Assembly (NCBI GenBank): GCA_049799955.1
Contig: JBARIW010000131.1
Span: forward strand, 8,267 to 72,266
Source of the DNA: JBGTFE01 sp049799955
Lineage (GTDB): Bacteria > Acidobacteriota > Blastocatellia > Pyrinomonadales > Pyrinomonadaceae
Direction: 5' to 3'
Length of the DNA stretch: 64,000 nucleotides
The notes beneath the pieces are model-generated. The model had not been told where the DNA came from. It worked only from the letters and a program-made list of their open reading frames with translations, and made no database searches. Both the position numbers and the translations under genes were made by a program. This document shows, in pieces, positions 1-9,900 of this stretch. Position 1 is the stretch's first letter. Each line of letters starts with the position of its first letter.

Positions 1-777
1 CGCATTACTCGTAATCATGACCGTCTGACGATTGTAAATATACGTCTGAAGGGTCGTGCCGATAGAAGGTCGATAGTCGATGGAAGGAATAGGCGCGCCG
101 GCGAGGAAATAGTCCATTGCCGCATACATCATGCCGCCGCAAAGTCCGTCCGACGGTATGCCGCTGCCCAGGTCATTTTTGAACGTGTTGGCGAAGCGAA
201 AACCCTGCGTAACCGGGTTGAATCGGGTCATCGCAGCCCAGCGAGGGTTCGGCGACAGCTTCCATTGCTGATTAGCGCCTCCGACATAATCCCACTGCTG
301 CGCCAACGCCCCCTCTGCGACCGCGCCCGGTCCGCCGTTTATGTCCAGGCTTTTCCCGCTGTGCTTGGCGACAATCTGATAGTAGTCATCCCCGACCGGC
401 ACGAATTTCCAAAGCTGGTTGGCAGCGCCGTTAAAATCCCATTGCTTAACGGGACTGCCATTGCCCTGCGAGGTTATTCCTCCAAATACGTCCAGACTTT
501 TGCCGCTGTGCTTGGCGAGGATTTTGTAGTAACCGTCGCCGACCCACACAATCTGCCATTTCTGGTTCTCCTCTTCTCTGCAACCCGACTGAACGACGGA
601 ATCGCCGTTACCGAGCGACCTTATGCCGCCGGCGACAGCCAGGCACATGCCGCTGTGTTTGGCTACGATTTGGTATAAAATCTCCGGATTGAACTGGGCG
701 AAAGTATTACCGGCGGCGAAAAGCAGCGCAAGTAAAATCAGCGTCAACAGATTTCTTCTCATTAATATTATTCTCAT
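1..777 (-). CDS. Secreted ricin-type lectin domain protein (partial, C-terminus beyond window)
   Basis: The reading frame is open from an ATG at 777 to the left edge, so the C-terminus is missing. Residues 1-28 form a signal peptide (two Arg, a Leu-rich core, then FAQ). Residues about 33-165 hold three ricin B-type beta-trefoil repeats: each begins with AKHSG and ends with a QxW-type motif (NQKWQI, NQLWKF, NQQWKL). This points to an exported carbohydrate-binding module. The part beyond contains GLCGGMMYAAMDYFLAG, whose Cys-Gly-Gly context could be the start of a papain-like or unknown catalytic domain, but too little is present to tell. A strong AAGGAG-like site precedes the ATG, and the ATG overlaps the stop of the upstream small gene (ATGA), so the two are probably translationally coupled. 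Confidence 0.8.
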   Translation of the reverse strand, partial: MRIILMRRNLLTLILLALLFAAGNTFAQFNPEILYQIVAKHSGMCLAVAGGIRSLGNGDSVVQSGCREEENQKWQIVWVGDGYYKILAKHSGKSLDVFGGITSQGNGSPVKQWDFNGAANQLWKFVPVGDDYYQIVAKHSGKSLDINGGPGAVAEGALAQQWDYVGGANQQWKLSPNPRWAAMTRFNPVTQGFRFANTFKNDLGSGIPSDGLCGGMMYAAMDYFLAGAPIPSIDYRPSIGTTLQTYIYNRQTVMITSNA

Positions 778-1022
778 AGTTTTTCTCCTTTTTTTACTTC
801 TTCAATCAGCGAACGGGAGCAAACAAATTTGCCGTATGTATGAACCGCCTCCGACGGTAAACCGGAAACGCCGAATAATTCGATTTCCGAAAGCGCAATC
901 CAGAAGACTTCCGCCGCGCATTGTTCGCACCGGCTTTGCCGCTCGCCGCCTTTAGAATTTTTCAAAATCAAAAGCGTCGTTGTTTCGCTGATAATTTCAG
1001 TCCGTTTTTTCTTTGTCCGCAT
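774..1022 (-). CDS. Small HTH/excisionase-like protein with CxxC
   Basis: This 82-residue protein starts MRTKKKRTEI and contains a CEQC pair near residue 34, followed by a segment (IALSEIELFGVSGLPSEAVHTYG) that resembles the helix-turn-helix of MerR/excisionase-like small proteins; it ends with a short hydrophobic piece containing FVCSRSL. I recognise the overall pattern from recurrent small proteins of Acidobacteria, but no function is known to me. The inner ATG at 1022 is preferred over an upstream one at 1118 because the conserved N-terminus begins there. Its TGA stop overlaps the ATG of the ricin-domain gene by four bases, so it is probably co-translated with it. It is divergent from the winged-helix gene at 1140, and the 117-nt gap must hold both promoters. 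Confidence 0.65.
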   Translation of the reverse strand: MRTKKKRTEIISETTTLLILKNSKGGERQSRCEQCAAEVFWIALSEIELFGVSGLPSEAVHTYGKFVCSRSLIEEVKKGEKL

Positions 1023-1139
1023 TTTTTTGAAAAATCCTTTGCTCGAATTTAATTTCGGCGTATAATTTAATTTCCAAACAATCGCTGGCAAAAATCGTTT
1101 TGCCGTCCCGTTCAACAAGATATTTCGGAGAGCGCAAAA

Positions 1140-3338
1140 ATGTCTTTAAGCAAATCTTCAATTATTTCTCAACAAAATCTCACCGCGCCTAAATCTGAAA
1201 ATAATTACACTTATGAGTTTGAAGATTTCCGCTTGGACAGCGCTCACCTGATGCTTTACAAAGACGGCGAGACGATTTCGCTCAAACCGAAGACGGTCGA
1301 AACGCTGGTCGCGCTGGTCGAGCGGCGCGGCGAAGTCGTCGGCAAAGATGAGCTGATGAATCGTTTGTGGGCGGATTCGTTTGTCGAAGAGTCGAATTTA
1401 ACGCAGAACGTTTACCTGCTTCGAAAGACGCTCGGAAAATGCGCGGACGGGCGACCTTTTATCGAAAATTTCTCGCGGCGCGGCTATCGTTTTAACGGCG
1501 AGATTAAAACGCCGACCAGCGCAGAATTGGTTTTCGCAACGCGCACCCGAACACAGACCTTTATTGAAGAAAAAACAATCGAAAATCAAACAAGGCGAAA
1601 TTGGATGATAACCGGCGCGATTGCGGCTTGCGGTTTATTGATTTTAGCGAGCCTTGTTTTTTTGAATTTCAGAAATAAAACGGCAGTTGCCGCCGCCGCG
1701 CCGTTTGAAGCTTTCAAAATCAAACGCCATTCGGAAACGGGCGACATTACGGGCGCGAAAGTTTCTCCGGACGGAAAGTTTATTGCCTACAGCACCAAAA
1801 AGAATGCCGTTTGGCTCAAAAACACGGCGACCGACAGCAATATCAAAATCATACCGGAATCCGAAACTATTGGAAGCGGCATAACGGCAATTTCGCCCGA
1901 CAACAATTACATTTATATCGGACGCCAGGTCAAAGACAAAAAAATCGAGATATTGAAAATGTCGCTTTTCGGCGGCGCGGCTCAGCAAAAAGTAGTCGAA
2001 GATTCATATTCCGATTTGGCGCTTTCGCCCGACGGCGGGCAATTAGCCTTCGTTCGCAACAACCGCGAAACGGACGGGCAGGAATTATTCGTTGCCAACA
2101 CGGACGGCACGGGCGAACGCAAAGTAACTTCCGGCAAGAAAGACGAGTGGCTCGGAATGTGGAGCCAGTCAACGGCTTGGTCGCCCGGCGGCAATCTAAT
2201 TGCCTGCACCGGCGGCATTGTTTCCGAAGGAAAATCAATCCCGAACATCAAAATTTTTCGCGCGCTCGACGGCGAAGAAATTTCGCTGATTAAACTGGAC
2301 GCAAGCTGGACATGGATTTCCGACATCGCGTGGCTGGACGGCGATACGCTGCTGGCTATCGGCGGCAGCCAATCGTCTAACGGGCAAATTTACAAACACA
2401 CGATTTCAACCGGAGAATGGCGGCGCGTAACCAACGATTTAAGCGATTACGTCCAATTATCGGTTGCGGCGGGCGGTAAAACCGTCATCACAACTCAATT
2501 TGACGACCCCGCAAATCTATGGATTTTGCCCGCCGACGGCGACACGAATCAAGCCGGACAAATCACGTTCGGGCGAAGCTCGATGACCGACGGGACGGGA
2601 GTTTCATGGACGCCCGACGGCAAAATCGTTTATGCGACCAACACAGGCGGCAAATGGGAAATCTGGACGATTGACGCGGACGGCGCGAATCAGAAACAGC
2701 TTACGCAAAACTGCGCCGGAAACGATTCCTGCGGTCAACCCGTCGCATCGCCCGACGGTCGTTACATTGTCTTTCAAGCCACGCGCAACAACGCCAAAAA
2801 CATCTGGCGGATGGACGCGGACGGCGCAAATGCGACACAGTTGACCGACGAAGGCGGATTTTATCCTTCGCTTTCGCTCGACGGGCGTTTTATAATTTAC
2901 ACGCGTATGATATCGGCTACGGGGTTGTGGCAAGTTCCGATTGAAGGCGGCAAGTCCGAACAATTCAGCAAAATATATACGGCGTCGGCTTCGAGCGTTT
3001 CGCCGGACGGCAAATTGTTCGCTTTTAGTTATTACGACAAAACGGCGAAAGTGCCTTTTAAAACCTGTATCGCGCCGGTCGGAACGGACGCGCCGGAAAA
3101 ATGTTTCGGCATCAGCCGCTCGTTTCCGCGCTGGACGGCGGACGGCAAGGCATTTTACTATCTCGACCACGGTTATGCCGGAATCTGGAAGCAGCCTCTG
3201 GACGGTAAACGCGAATTATTTTTAGAGTTTCCGGGCGAACGCACCAACAACTTCGCCTTTTCGCCTGACGGCAAACGATTGGTCGTCGTCCGCAGCAAAC
3301 CGACGCAAGACATTGTTGCTTTAATGGAAGAGCGTTAA
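1140..3338 (+). CDS. Winged-helix transmembrane regulator with TolB-like beta-propeller
   Basis: This 732-residue protein is a CadC-style one-component membrane regulator. Residues about 25-122 form an OmpR/PhoB-type winged-helix DNA-binding domain (YEFEDFRLD..., then LRKTLG and FIENFSRRGYRF). A single transmembrane segment lies at about 152-174 (ITGAIAACGLLILASLVFL). Residues about 185-730 form a periplasmic propeller of PD40/TolB repeats, shown by recurrent SPDGK(F/R)I and W(S/T)PDG motifs. In this architecture the propeller is thought to sense an extracytoplasmic signal and the cytoplasmic wing binds DNA; the signal is unknown. The family is abundant in Acidobacteria. It is transcribed away from the small HTH/ricin gene pair, which are plausible targets (inference). 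A strong palindrome follows the stop. Confidence 0.85.
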   Translation: MSLSKSSIISQQNLTAPKSENNYTYEFEDFRLDSAHLMLYKDGETISLKPKTVETLVALVERRGEVVGKDELMNRLWADSFVEESNLTQNVYLLRKTLGKCADGRPFIENFSRRGYRFNGEIKTPTSAELVFATRTRTQTFIEEKTIENQTRRNWMITGAIAACGLLILASLVFLNFRNKTAVAAAAPFEAFKIKRHSETGDITGAKVSPDGKFIAYSTKKNAVWLKNTATDSNIKIIPESETIGSGITAISPDNNYIYIGRQVKDKKIEILKMSLFGGAAQQKVVEDSYSDLALSPDGGQLAFVRNNRETDGQELFVANTDGTGERKVTSGKKDEWLGMWSQSTAWSPGGNLIACTGGIVSEGKSIPNIKIFRALDGEEISLIKLDASWTWISDIAWLDGDTLLAIGGSQSSNGQIYKHTISTGEWRRVTNDLSDYVQLSVAAGGKTVITTQFDDPANLWILPADGDTNQAGQITFGRSSMTDGTGVSWTPDGKIVYATNTGGKWEIWTIDADGANQKQLTQNCAGNDSCGQPVASPDGRYIVFQATRNNAKNIWRMDADGANATQLTDEGGFYPSLSLDGRFIIYTRMISATGLWQVPIEGGKSEQFSKIYTASASSVSPDGKLFAFSYYDKTAKVPFKTCIAPVGTDAPEKCFGISRSFPRWTADGKAFYYLDHGYAGIWKQPLDGKRELFLEFPGERTNNFAFSPDGKRLVVVRSKPTQDIVALMEER

Positions 3339-3346
3339 AAATCAAC

Positions 3347-3386
3347 AGCCGGAAAGTAATTTCAAGCTTGAAATTACTTTCCGGCT
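3347..3386. terminator. Perfect 40-nt palindrome between convergent genes
   Basis: Two exactly complementary 20-nt arms (3347-3366 and 3367-3386, beginning AGCCGGAAAG) sit between a plus-strand stop at 3338 and a minus-strand stop at 3443. It is best read as a bidirectional transcription terminator, although there is no long T-run on either side. Confidence 0.6.
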
Positions 3387-3442
3387 AATTGTTATTCAAC
3401 CTTTACAAACTTCTTTCAGCTTCTGCCGAAAGCTTCGGACAA

Positions 3443-6400
3443 TTAATAAGCCGCAGATGTAGGAATATCGCCGCCGACACCGAAATTTTCGATATAAACT
3501 CCCTGCGCGGAACGGTTAATATACCAGGTCGCCCCGGACGGTCTGAAAATAGCGAAATCGGCTTTTCCGTCCGCGTCGAAATCTCCGGGCGCGGGTATGT
3601 CGCCGTTTGTTCCAAAAGGCACGGAATAATACGAGAAATCTTCGCTTCTTAAAACAAACCATTCGCCTGTCGAAGCTCTCCAAACGGCAATATCCGCTTT
3701 TCCGTCGCCGGTATAGTCGCCCTGAACGGGTTTGTCGGTTGACGAGCCGAATTGGAACGCGATGACGCTCGAATCCAAACTTTTCTGAATCCACCATTCG
3801 CCGGACGATGCCCGATAAATCGCAATATCAGATTTGCCGTCGCCGTCATAATCAGAAACTGCGGGAACGTCTCCTGAAGTTCCGAACTGCCTGATAATCG
3901 TTCCGCCCGAAGATTTATTGATATACCAAGTTGAATCAGACGGGCGAAACACCGCCGCGTCGGTTTTTCCGTCGGCGTCAAAATCGCCCGGCGCGGGAAT
4001 ATCGCCTGACGCGCCGAACGGGAACGAATAATATGAAAAATCTTCGCTTCTCAAGATAAACCATTCACCTGAGACAGGTCGCCAGATTGCGATGTCGGTC
4101 TTGCCGTCGCCCGTAAAATCTGCGGGGACGATTTTATCAGACGAATTGCCGAATTGAGCCGCAAAAGTTCCGCCCGAACTGCGGTTAATCCACCATTCCC
4201 CGACCGAAGGTCGAAAGATGGAAACATCGGTTCGCCCGTCGCCGTCAAAATCGGATTTTGAATTGCCGCTGATAAAAACGGAAATTGGCGAAGAAGAGCT
4301 TTCCGCGTTTTCATTATCTGTCGCGCGTGCCGTTAAAACATAGTTTCTTCCGCGCTGCATTCCAGACCAGTTGATTTGATAGGGCGCGGTCGAATCCGTT
4401 CCGATTAAGATTCCGTCGGCAAAAAACCGCACGCTCGTGATAGAACCGTCCGCGTCGGTCGCATTGGCGCTGAGATTAACGGTCGCGGCGTTGAAATGCG
4501 AGCCGTTTGACGGATTTGTAAAACTCACCGATGGAACTCTGTTTCCCTGCGCCGGCAAAACCGTGATTGAAACAGGCGCGGAAGCTGCCGGAGCGCGTGT
4601 CGGCGAAATCGCTTTTGCCGTCAGGCTGTAAGTTCCGGCAGGCGCGTTCGTCCAGTTAAATTCATACGGAAAAGTCGTGTCCGAGCCGAGCAGATTGCCG
4701 TCGGCGTAAAACTCGATGCGGCTGATTGTCCACGACGCGTTTCCACGGTCGGAGCTGATTAAAATATTGCTTCCGGCTGGAAAAACCTGATTATTCGAAG
4801 GGCTGAGAATATTCGGCGGCGCGCCCGGAAGCGGAAGCGGTCCGCCGCTGTTATTGATGTGAAAACTGACGAACGCCGCGTCCGCCGAAACATTTCCGTC
4901 GTTATCGACCGATTGCGCGGTCAGCGTATAATCGCTGACGCCGGACGAAGGCGTCGAAAACGGAACGTCGTAAGGCGCGGTCGTATCGCCGCCGAGATAA
5001 TACCAGCCGTAACCGTTGTTCGAATAAAAATCCACGCGCGCGACGCTTCCGTCGGTATCGGCGGCATCGGCGCGAATTCTGAAATCAGTTAAAGGCGGCG
5101 AAACCGTCGAGCCGTTGGCAGGGCTTGTAATCTGCACGGTCGGCGGCACAACGGGCGCGTTTGCAGTCGTGTCGACAGCGTAAAAATATGAACGATGCTC
5201 ATTCGAAGAAATTCCCGCAATGTCCGCCGAAATGTAAGCGGTTTGCCCGTCGGGAGCAAATCTCGCCCGCGAAATCGGGCGCACCTGACCGTATTCGCCC
5301 GAACCGTTTTCGTCCGGCAAATCGACACGCCAGCGCCGGTTTCCGTCCGTCCCGACGCCCATAAAATAACCGCGCTCGCCATAGGTGATAATTCCGCCGA
5401 CAAAAATCGAATCGTTCTGCGGGCTGACTATCGGACCATCCATCACGCCTTTGTTTTGCAGACGCCAGCGCTCTGTACCGTTCGGATTTATCGCGTATAA
5501 ACTGCTTAAATTTATAGTTACATAAGCCGCGTCGTCCGCGCCCGCGTCCGGCTCGCTAATCGTATTTGTAGTCGGATAACCGGCGAAATTCCATAAAACA
5601 TTTCCCTGCGGACTGAATGCGCGCAGCAGATTGAAAAGCGGAGTGTAAATGTTTCCCGAAAGCGGCGCGACGACCGGCTGACCTTCGACAGTCGTTATCG
5701 CCGAAAACCGTCGATTCCCGTTAAAATCATACGCCCAAAGTTTCCCCTGCGGCTCGCCGGCAGTCTGGTCATCCTGAAAATAAAACTGTCCGCGCGCGTT
5801 ATCAAAAGCGATTTCGAATCCAAGAGGACCTTGAACCGAAAAATATGTTGCGTCGTTCCAGCGCAGAGTTCCGGCGGGCGTTATAGAAAATACGCCGAGT
5901 CCGCCGCGGTCTATAACCGCATAGACGTTGCCGTCAGCGCCGACGCCCGGTCCGGCGATAATCGCTCTTCCGCCGAGCGCGGGCGGCTGGCTGAACTGCC
6001 ATTTTTTTGTGCCGTCAGGATTTACGGCGACGATTCCGCCGGGAAATGTTCCCGCGCCGTTCGGAAGTGAAGCCGGAATATAAATCGTTCCATCAAGCCC
6101 GAGCGCCGGCGGTCCGAGTTCGTAAAATCCGCCATTGGTCATCGTATTCACGTCAAAAATCCAGCGCAGGCTGCCGTTCGGATTTATCGCGTAGAGAAAA
6201 CCGCCGACATCGTAAACATAAATCGTGCCGTCAGCGCCGATAACCGGACGATGCTCGGCATAAGACGAAGCAAGCTCGAATCGCCAGCGCACGCGCCCGA
6301 CCTGCGCCGGTCGCTGCTCGACGTTAATCGTCAGCGAATTGCTCTCGACCGAATCGCTCAAAACTTTTAAGCTCTGCGAGCCGGGCTTCGCGCTTTCGGG

Positions 6401-6697
6401 AACATAAACGGCAATTTCAGTTTCGGAAAGCCGCGCAAACGGGGCTTCGACGCCGCCGATTTCGACGACCGTTTTTGACGAATCGCCGAAATTCTTTCCT
6501 TTAACAATTATCAAACCGGAACGCGCGGCGGACGAAACCGAAAGCGCGTCGATTTTCGGCGTTGCTTCGCCGTTTGATGATTTTTTGATTTTAGAATTAC
6601 GCGCGTTTGATGCGGGTGGAAAAATAAAAAAACCGACGAGAATGAGCGGCAATAACGACACTGCCGCTTTAAAACCGAATAAACCTCTCAAGAACAT
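3443..6697 (-). CDS. Secreted multidomain protein: IPT/TIG, PQQ-like propeller, Ig repeats, FG-GAP repeats
   Basis: This is a 1084-residue exported protein. Residues 1-32 form a signal peptide (LLPLILVGFFIFPPASNA). An IPT/TIG Ig-fold at about 45-127 (IIVKGKNFG, VEIGG) is followed by a PQQ-like beta-propeller at about 130-510, with repeated GADGTIYV and AINPNGSLRW blades. Then come three bacterial Ig-like domains at about 520-815, each with (T/S)SPANGS or NPSNGS and a (V/I)xF(Y/F)(A/S)(D/N)G strand. The C-terminus (about 825-1084) has FG-GAP/VCBS-type repeats with five copies of DFDGDG(R/K)(T/A)D-like calcium-binding motifs paired with W(Y/W)IN(R/K)S. No catalytic residue is visible; a role in surface adhesion or polymer binding is inferred. 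A strong site, AAGGAGG, precedes the ATG. The stop faces the regulator at 1140-3338 across a palindrome. Confidence 0.85.
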   Translation of the reverse strand: MFLRGLFGFKAAVSLLPLILVGFFIFPPASNARNSKIKKSSNGEATPKIDALSVSSAARSGLIIVKGKNFGDSSKTVVEIGGVEAPFARLSETEIAVYVPESAKPGSQSLKVLSDSVESNSLTINVEQRPAQVGRVRWRFELASSYAEHRPVIGADGTIYVYDVGGFLYAINPNGSLRWIFDVNTMTNGGFYELGPPALGLDGTIYIPASLPNGAGTFPGGIVAVNPDGTKKWQFSQPPALGGRAIIAGPGVGADGNVYAVIDRGGLGVFSITPAGTLRWNDATYFSVQGPLGFEIAFDNARGQFYFQDDQTAGEPQGKLWAYDFNGNRRFSAITTVEGQPVVAPLSGNIYTPLFNLLRAFSPQGNVLWNFAGYPTTNTISEPDAGADDAAYVTINLSSLYAINPNGTERWRLQNKGVMDGPIVSPQNDSIFVGGIITYGERGYFMGVGTDGNRRWRVDLPDENGSGEYGQVRPISRARFAPDGQTAYISADIAGISSNEHRSYFYAVDTTANAPVVPPTVQITSPANGSTVSPPLTDFRIRADAADTDGSVARVDFYSNNGYGWYYLGGDTTAPYDVPFSTPSSGVSDYTLTAQSVDNDGNVSADAAFVSFHINNSGGPLPLPGAPPNILSPSNNQVFPAGSNILISSDRGNASWTISRIEFYADGNLLGSDTTFPYEFNWTNAPAGTYSLTAKAISPTRAPAASAPVSITVLPAQGNRVPSVSFTNPSNGSHFNAATVNLSANATDADGSITSVRFFADGILIGTDSTAPYQINWSGMQRGRNYVLTARATDNENAESSSSPISVFISGNSKSDFDGDGRTDVSIFRPSVGEWWINRSSGGTFAAQFGNSSDKIVPADFTGDGKTDIAIWRPVSGEWFILRSEDFSYYSFPFGASGDIPAPGDFDADGKTDAAVFRPSDSTWYINKSSGGTIIRQFGTSGDVPAVSDYDGDGKSDIAIYRASSGEWWIQKSLDSSVIAFQFGSSTDKPVQGDYTGDGKADIAVWRASTGEWFVLRSEDFSYYSVPFGTNGDIPAPGDFDADGKADFAIFRPSGATWYINRSAQGVYIENFGVGGDIPTSAAY

Positions 6698-6878
6698 ACA
6701 ACCCCTCCTTGTTAACCCTTGACTAATTTTCTGAAAAAAAACAGTTTTTCGATAATGCAGAAAATGATTTCAAATATGAGTTTGAATTTCGATTTTCTAC
6801 CGGATATAAATTTTCATCCGTATCACAGTCTCTCAATTTATCTAAAAAAGACAGGTTTCTGAAATATTTTTTTTCACA

Positions 6879-6905
6879 CAAAAAAGCCCGCTTTCGCAGG
6901 CTTTT
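6879..6905 (-). terminator. Rho-independent terminator of the alpha-2-macroglobulin gene
   Basis: Read on the minus strand, AGCCTGC and GCGGGCT pair around a GAAA tetraloop and are followed by TTTTTT. It lies 30 nt after the stop of the alpha-2-macroglobulin gene and before the FG-GAP gene, so the two are probably separate transcripts. Confidence 0.85.
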
Positions 6906-6934
6906 CGTCCGAAAAACAAAATTTGTCTTTTTTA

Positions 6935-9900
6935 TTATTCGACTTTCACGAAATCCGTTCCCGACCGTCCGAAAGTTTCGGGATGATACATTTCTTCGGC
7001 TTTGGCGGGCGGCACGACAAATTCGCCCGGCGTCGTCGCGCGCGTTACGTATGAATAATTGTAAGCGCCTTCCCAGAGCAGCGATGCAAATGCTTCGGCG
7101 CGTTCGTCGCGGAAGTTTTGATGCTCGAACCAGTATTGACGCCACCACCAATAGCCGTAGCCGTAACTTTTACTTCCGTATTCGATAACGCTCGTGTTTT
7201 GCGTGTCGCCCGGAATCGCTTCCGTAACCGCAAGTCCCGGATTTAAAATTTCCAGACCGGCGGGCAGATTATCGACCAGCGCGACGTGATAACGACGCGC
7301 CTGCGCAACCATCGTTAGGCGAACGCGAACGCGCGCGCCGGATTTTATCGTCCAGCTTCCGTCAGAGTTTTGCTTCACGTCGTCGGCATTGTCAACCGCT
7401 TCGTATTTACGCAAAACCTCGAAACCGTAATCCGCCGGAGCGAGCTTCAGATTTTTCGGCGCGTATTTCATCCCGATTCGATAATACAAACGCCCTGCGC
7501 CCTGTTTATCGAGAATCAGATTCGACGCGCCATTCTGCTCGACGAGATACGACATCGGAATACTCAAAAAGTTCGAATCAATCGAGCGACCTTTGAAAAT
7601 TTGTTCGCCCGCGTAAGTTCCGCCGAGCCAGATTTTTGTTACGAAATCGGGCGTAACTTTCTCGAAAGCGTTGAAATATTTATCGAGCGCGAGCAGGATA
7701 AACACATTTTCCTGCGTGTTTGACCACGCGCCTTTCGTGCGGTGGTCGAGCAGACCGCGAACGAGCTTCGGAATCAAATCGTTATCTTTGTCCGATTTGA
7801 TTAAAGCTTCGAGCAGAACTCCGTCGGCGCGGCGATTCGAATACATAATCAGCCACTGAGCGTCGCCGTAATCGGTAACGAAATTCGCGGTTGCCGCAGT
7901 TTCCGTCGTGCGATTCATCAAAAAGCGTTTGATGGTTTCGACTTCCGCCGCCGAATTTTTATCGTCGGCGAGAACCGAAAGAATCCAGCCTAAAGCCTCA
8001 AAAGGCATTTTTTCAACGCCAGCTTCAGCCAGTAATTTTTTGGCTTTCGCGGCGTCTTTGTCGCCCATCATATCGCGTATGTAAAGCGCGTAAGCCGAAA
8101 TCGTCCAGCGAACCTGCGGCGATTGCCTGTGCCATTCGTCAAAATGACTTTCGACGTTTTTCAAATAAGGCTTTGTCTTATTGAGCATTTCATCCGGCAC
8201 GTTGTAGCCTTTCTGTTTTGCAAGCGCAAGCGCGTGTGCGACGTGAACCGTCAAAAACGGGTACTCGTAACGCTCGCGGTCGCGTTTCCAAAGTCCAAAG
8301 CTTCCGTCTTCGCGCTGGCGTGATTTCAAAATCGCAACATCTTTTGCAAAAGTCGCTTTAAGCTGTTCCGCCGTCGGCATTTCTTCGGCTTTGAATGCGC
8401 TCAAAACATCGCGCAGAGCGGCAATCGAAATCATTCTCGACGAAATCTGCTCGCTGCATTCGAATTTATACCTGTAAAGATATATAAACGCGTCGGTTAA
8501 TTCCTGAAGCTGCGTCGAAGAAGTCGTAACTTCCAAGCCGCCGAACTGCGGGAAAACGTCGCCCGGCGTTTGAACAGGCTGGAAAATCGCGCCGTTCTGG
8601 TCGGTCGTCCCGTAAGTCGCAAACGCTTCGGTCGTCGCAGGCGTCCAGACGGGCAGCGAAATTTCCGACGCGTCGGAGAAATTGCCGGAATTAACGGCGA
8701 TTTGAAAACGCGCCGTTCCCGCTTTCATTGCCGAAACAGGAAAACGAAGCTCGGCGCGGTCGTTTGCTTTGATGACGACGCGCTTGCCTTTTTCGCCCGT
8801 CAGTTCGGCGTTTGTCGCGCGAACCGCAACGTCAACCGTCATATCTTTGTCGGTTTGATTCTGCACGACGACGGGCAGCTCAATTTTATCACCGAAATTC
8901 ATAAATCGCGGCGCGGACGGGCGAACCATCAAAGGCTGTTTTGCGGTGATGTTCGATTCGCCTTTGCCGAAGCGTTTTCCGTTATCGACCGAAACCGCCG
9001 TGATGCGATAACGCGTCAGATTGTCGGGCAGCTTTACCGTAACCATCGCTTTGCCGTTTGAATCGGTTTTCACCGAAGGCGCGAAATAGGCGAGCGCGTC
9101 GAAGTTTTGCCGCAGATTTATCGGCGTATTTGCGTCAGAAGGTCGGTCGTCCTCGTCTCGCTTTCTCTCGTCCTTCGACATCATATCCATCATAACGGGC
9201 GCATTAGCAGATTTAGCTGCGCGATTTGCCTGCGCCGAAGGTTTTGATAAAACGCCGCCGCTGACCGCGCCGTATTCAGCCATCACCTCCTTTGTTTTAT
9301 CAGCTTCCTGCGGTTTAATGTCTTTCTGATTTCCGAGAAGAATATCCTTCCGCAAATGGAAATCCCGCACACCCGTTCCGCGAGCCGTGTAAAAATAGCC
9401 GAGCGGATTGGCGATGTCGTAGCGCGACAAGGCGAGAACCGATTCGTCAACGACGACGACCGCGATTTCGGTGTTTGCGACCGGCTCGCCGTTTTTGTCT
9501 TTTACTTCGACGGCGACTTTCGTTTCGCCGCCCGGCGCAAGCGTTTTTTCCTGCGGCTCGGCTGAAACCGAAAGCTCGCGCGAAGCCGTCGAAATCGATA
9601 GATTTAATTGCCCGGTTGCAAACGCCGGACGCCTGGCGACTTTTTCGTCCACTTCGCCCGCGTCGTTCGTCCTCGCGGCAGAACCGACCAAATCGACCTG
9701 CGCGTATATGTTCGGCAGAAATTTTTCTTCCAGCGGAATTTTCAAGATGATTGAAGATTCTTTGATTGTAAAACGCTCGGTTTTAACGATTCCATCGCGT
9801 CTGAGAGTCAAAACGCCTTCGGCATTCGGAAACGGCGACATTACGAGAATTTCCGCCACGTCGCCGGGCGCGTATTCTTTTTTATTCGGAATAAGCTGCG

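Noticed and set aside
265..955. Plus-strand frames over the left edge
   Set aside because: They are antisense to the ricin-domain gene; only the minus strand gives signal peptide and QxW repeats.
6723..7151. 142-aa minus-strand frame between the FG-GAP and alpha-2-macroglobulin genes
   Set aside because: It overlaps the 3' end of the alpha-2-macroglobulin gene in another frame and runs through its terminator; no domain is visible.
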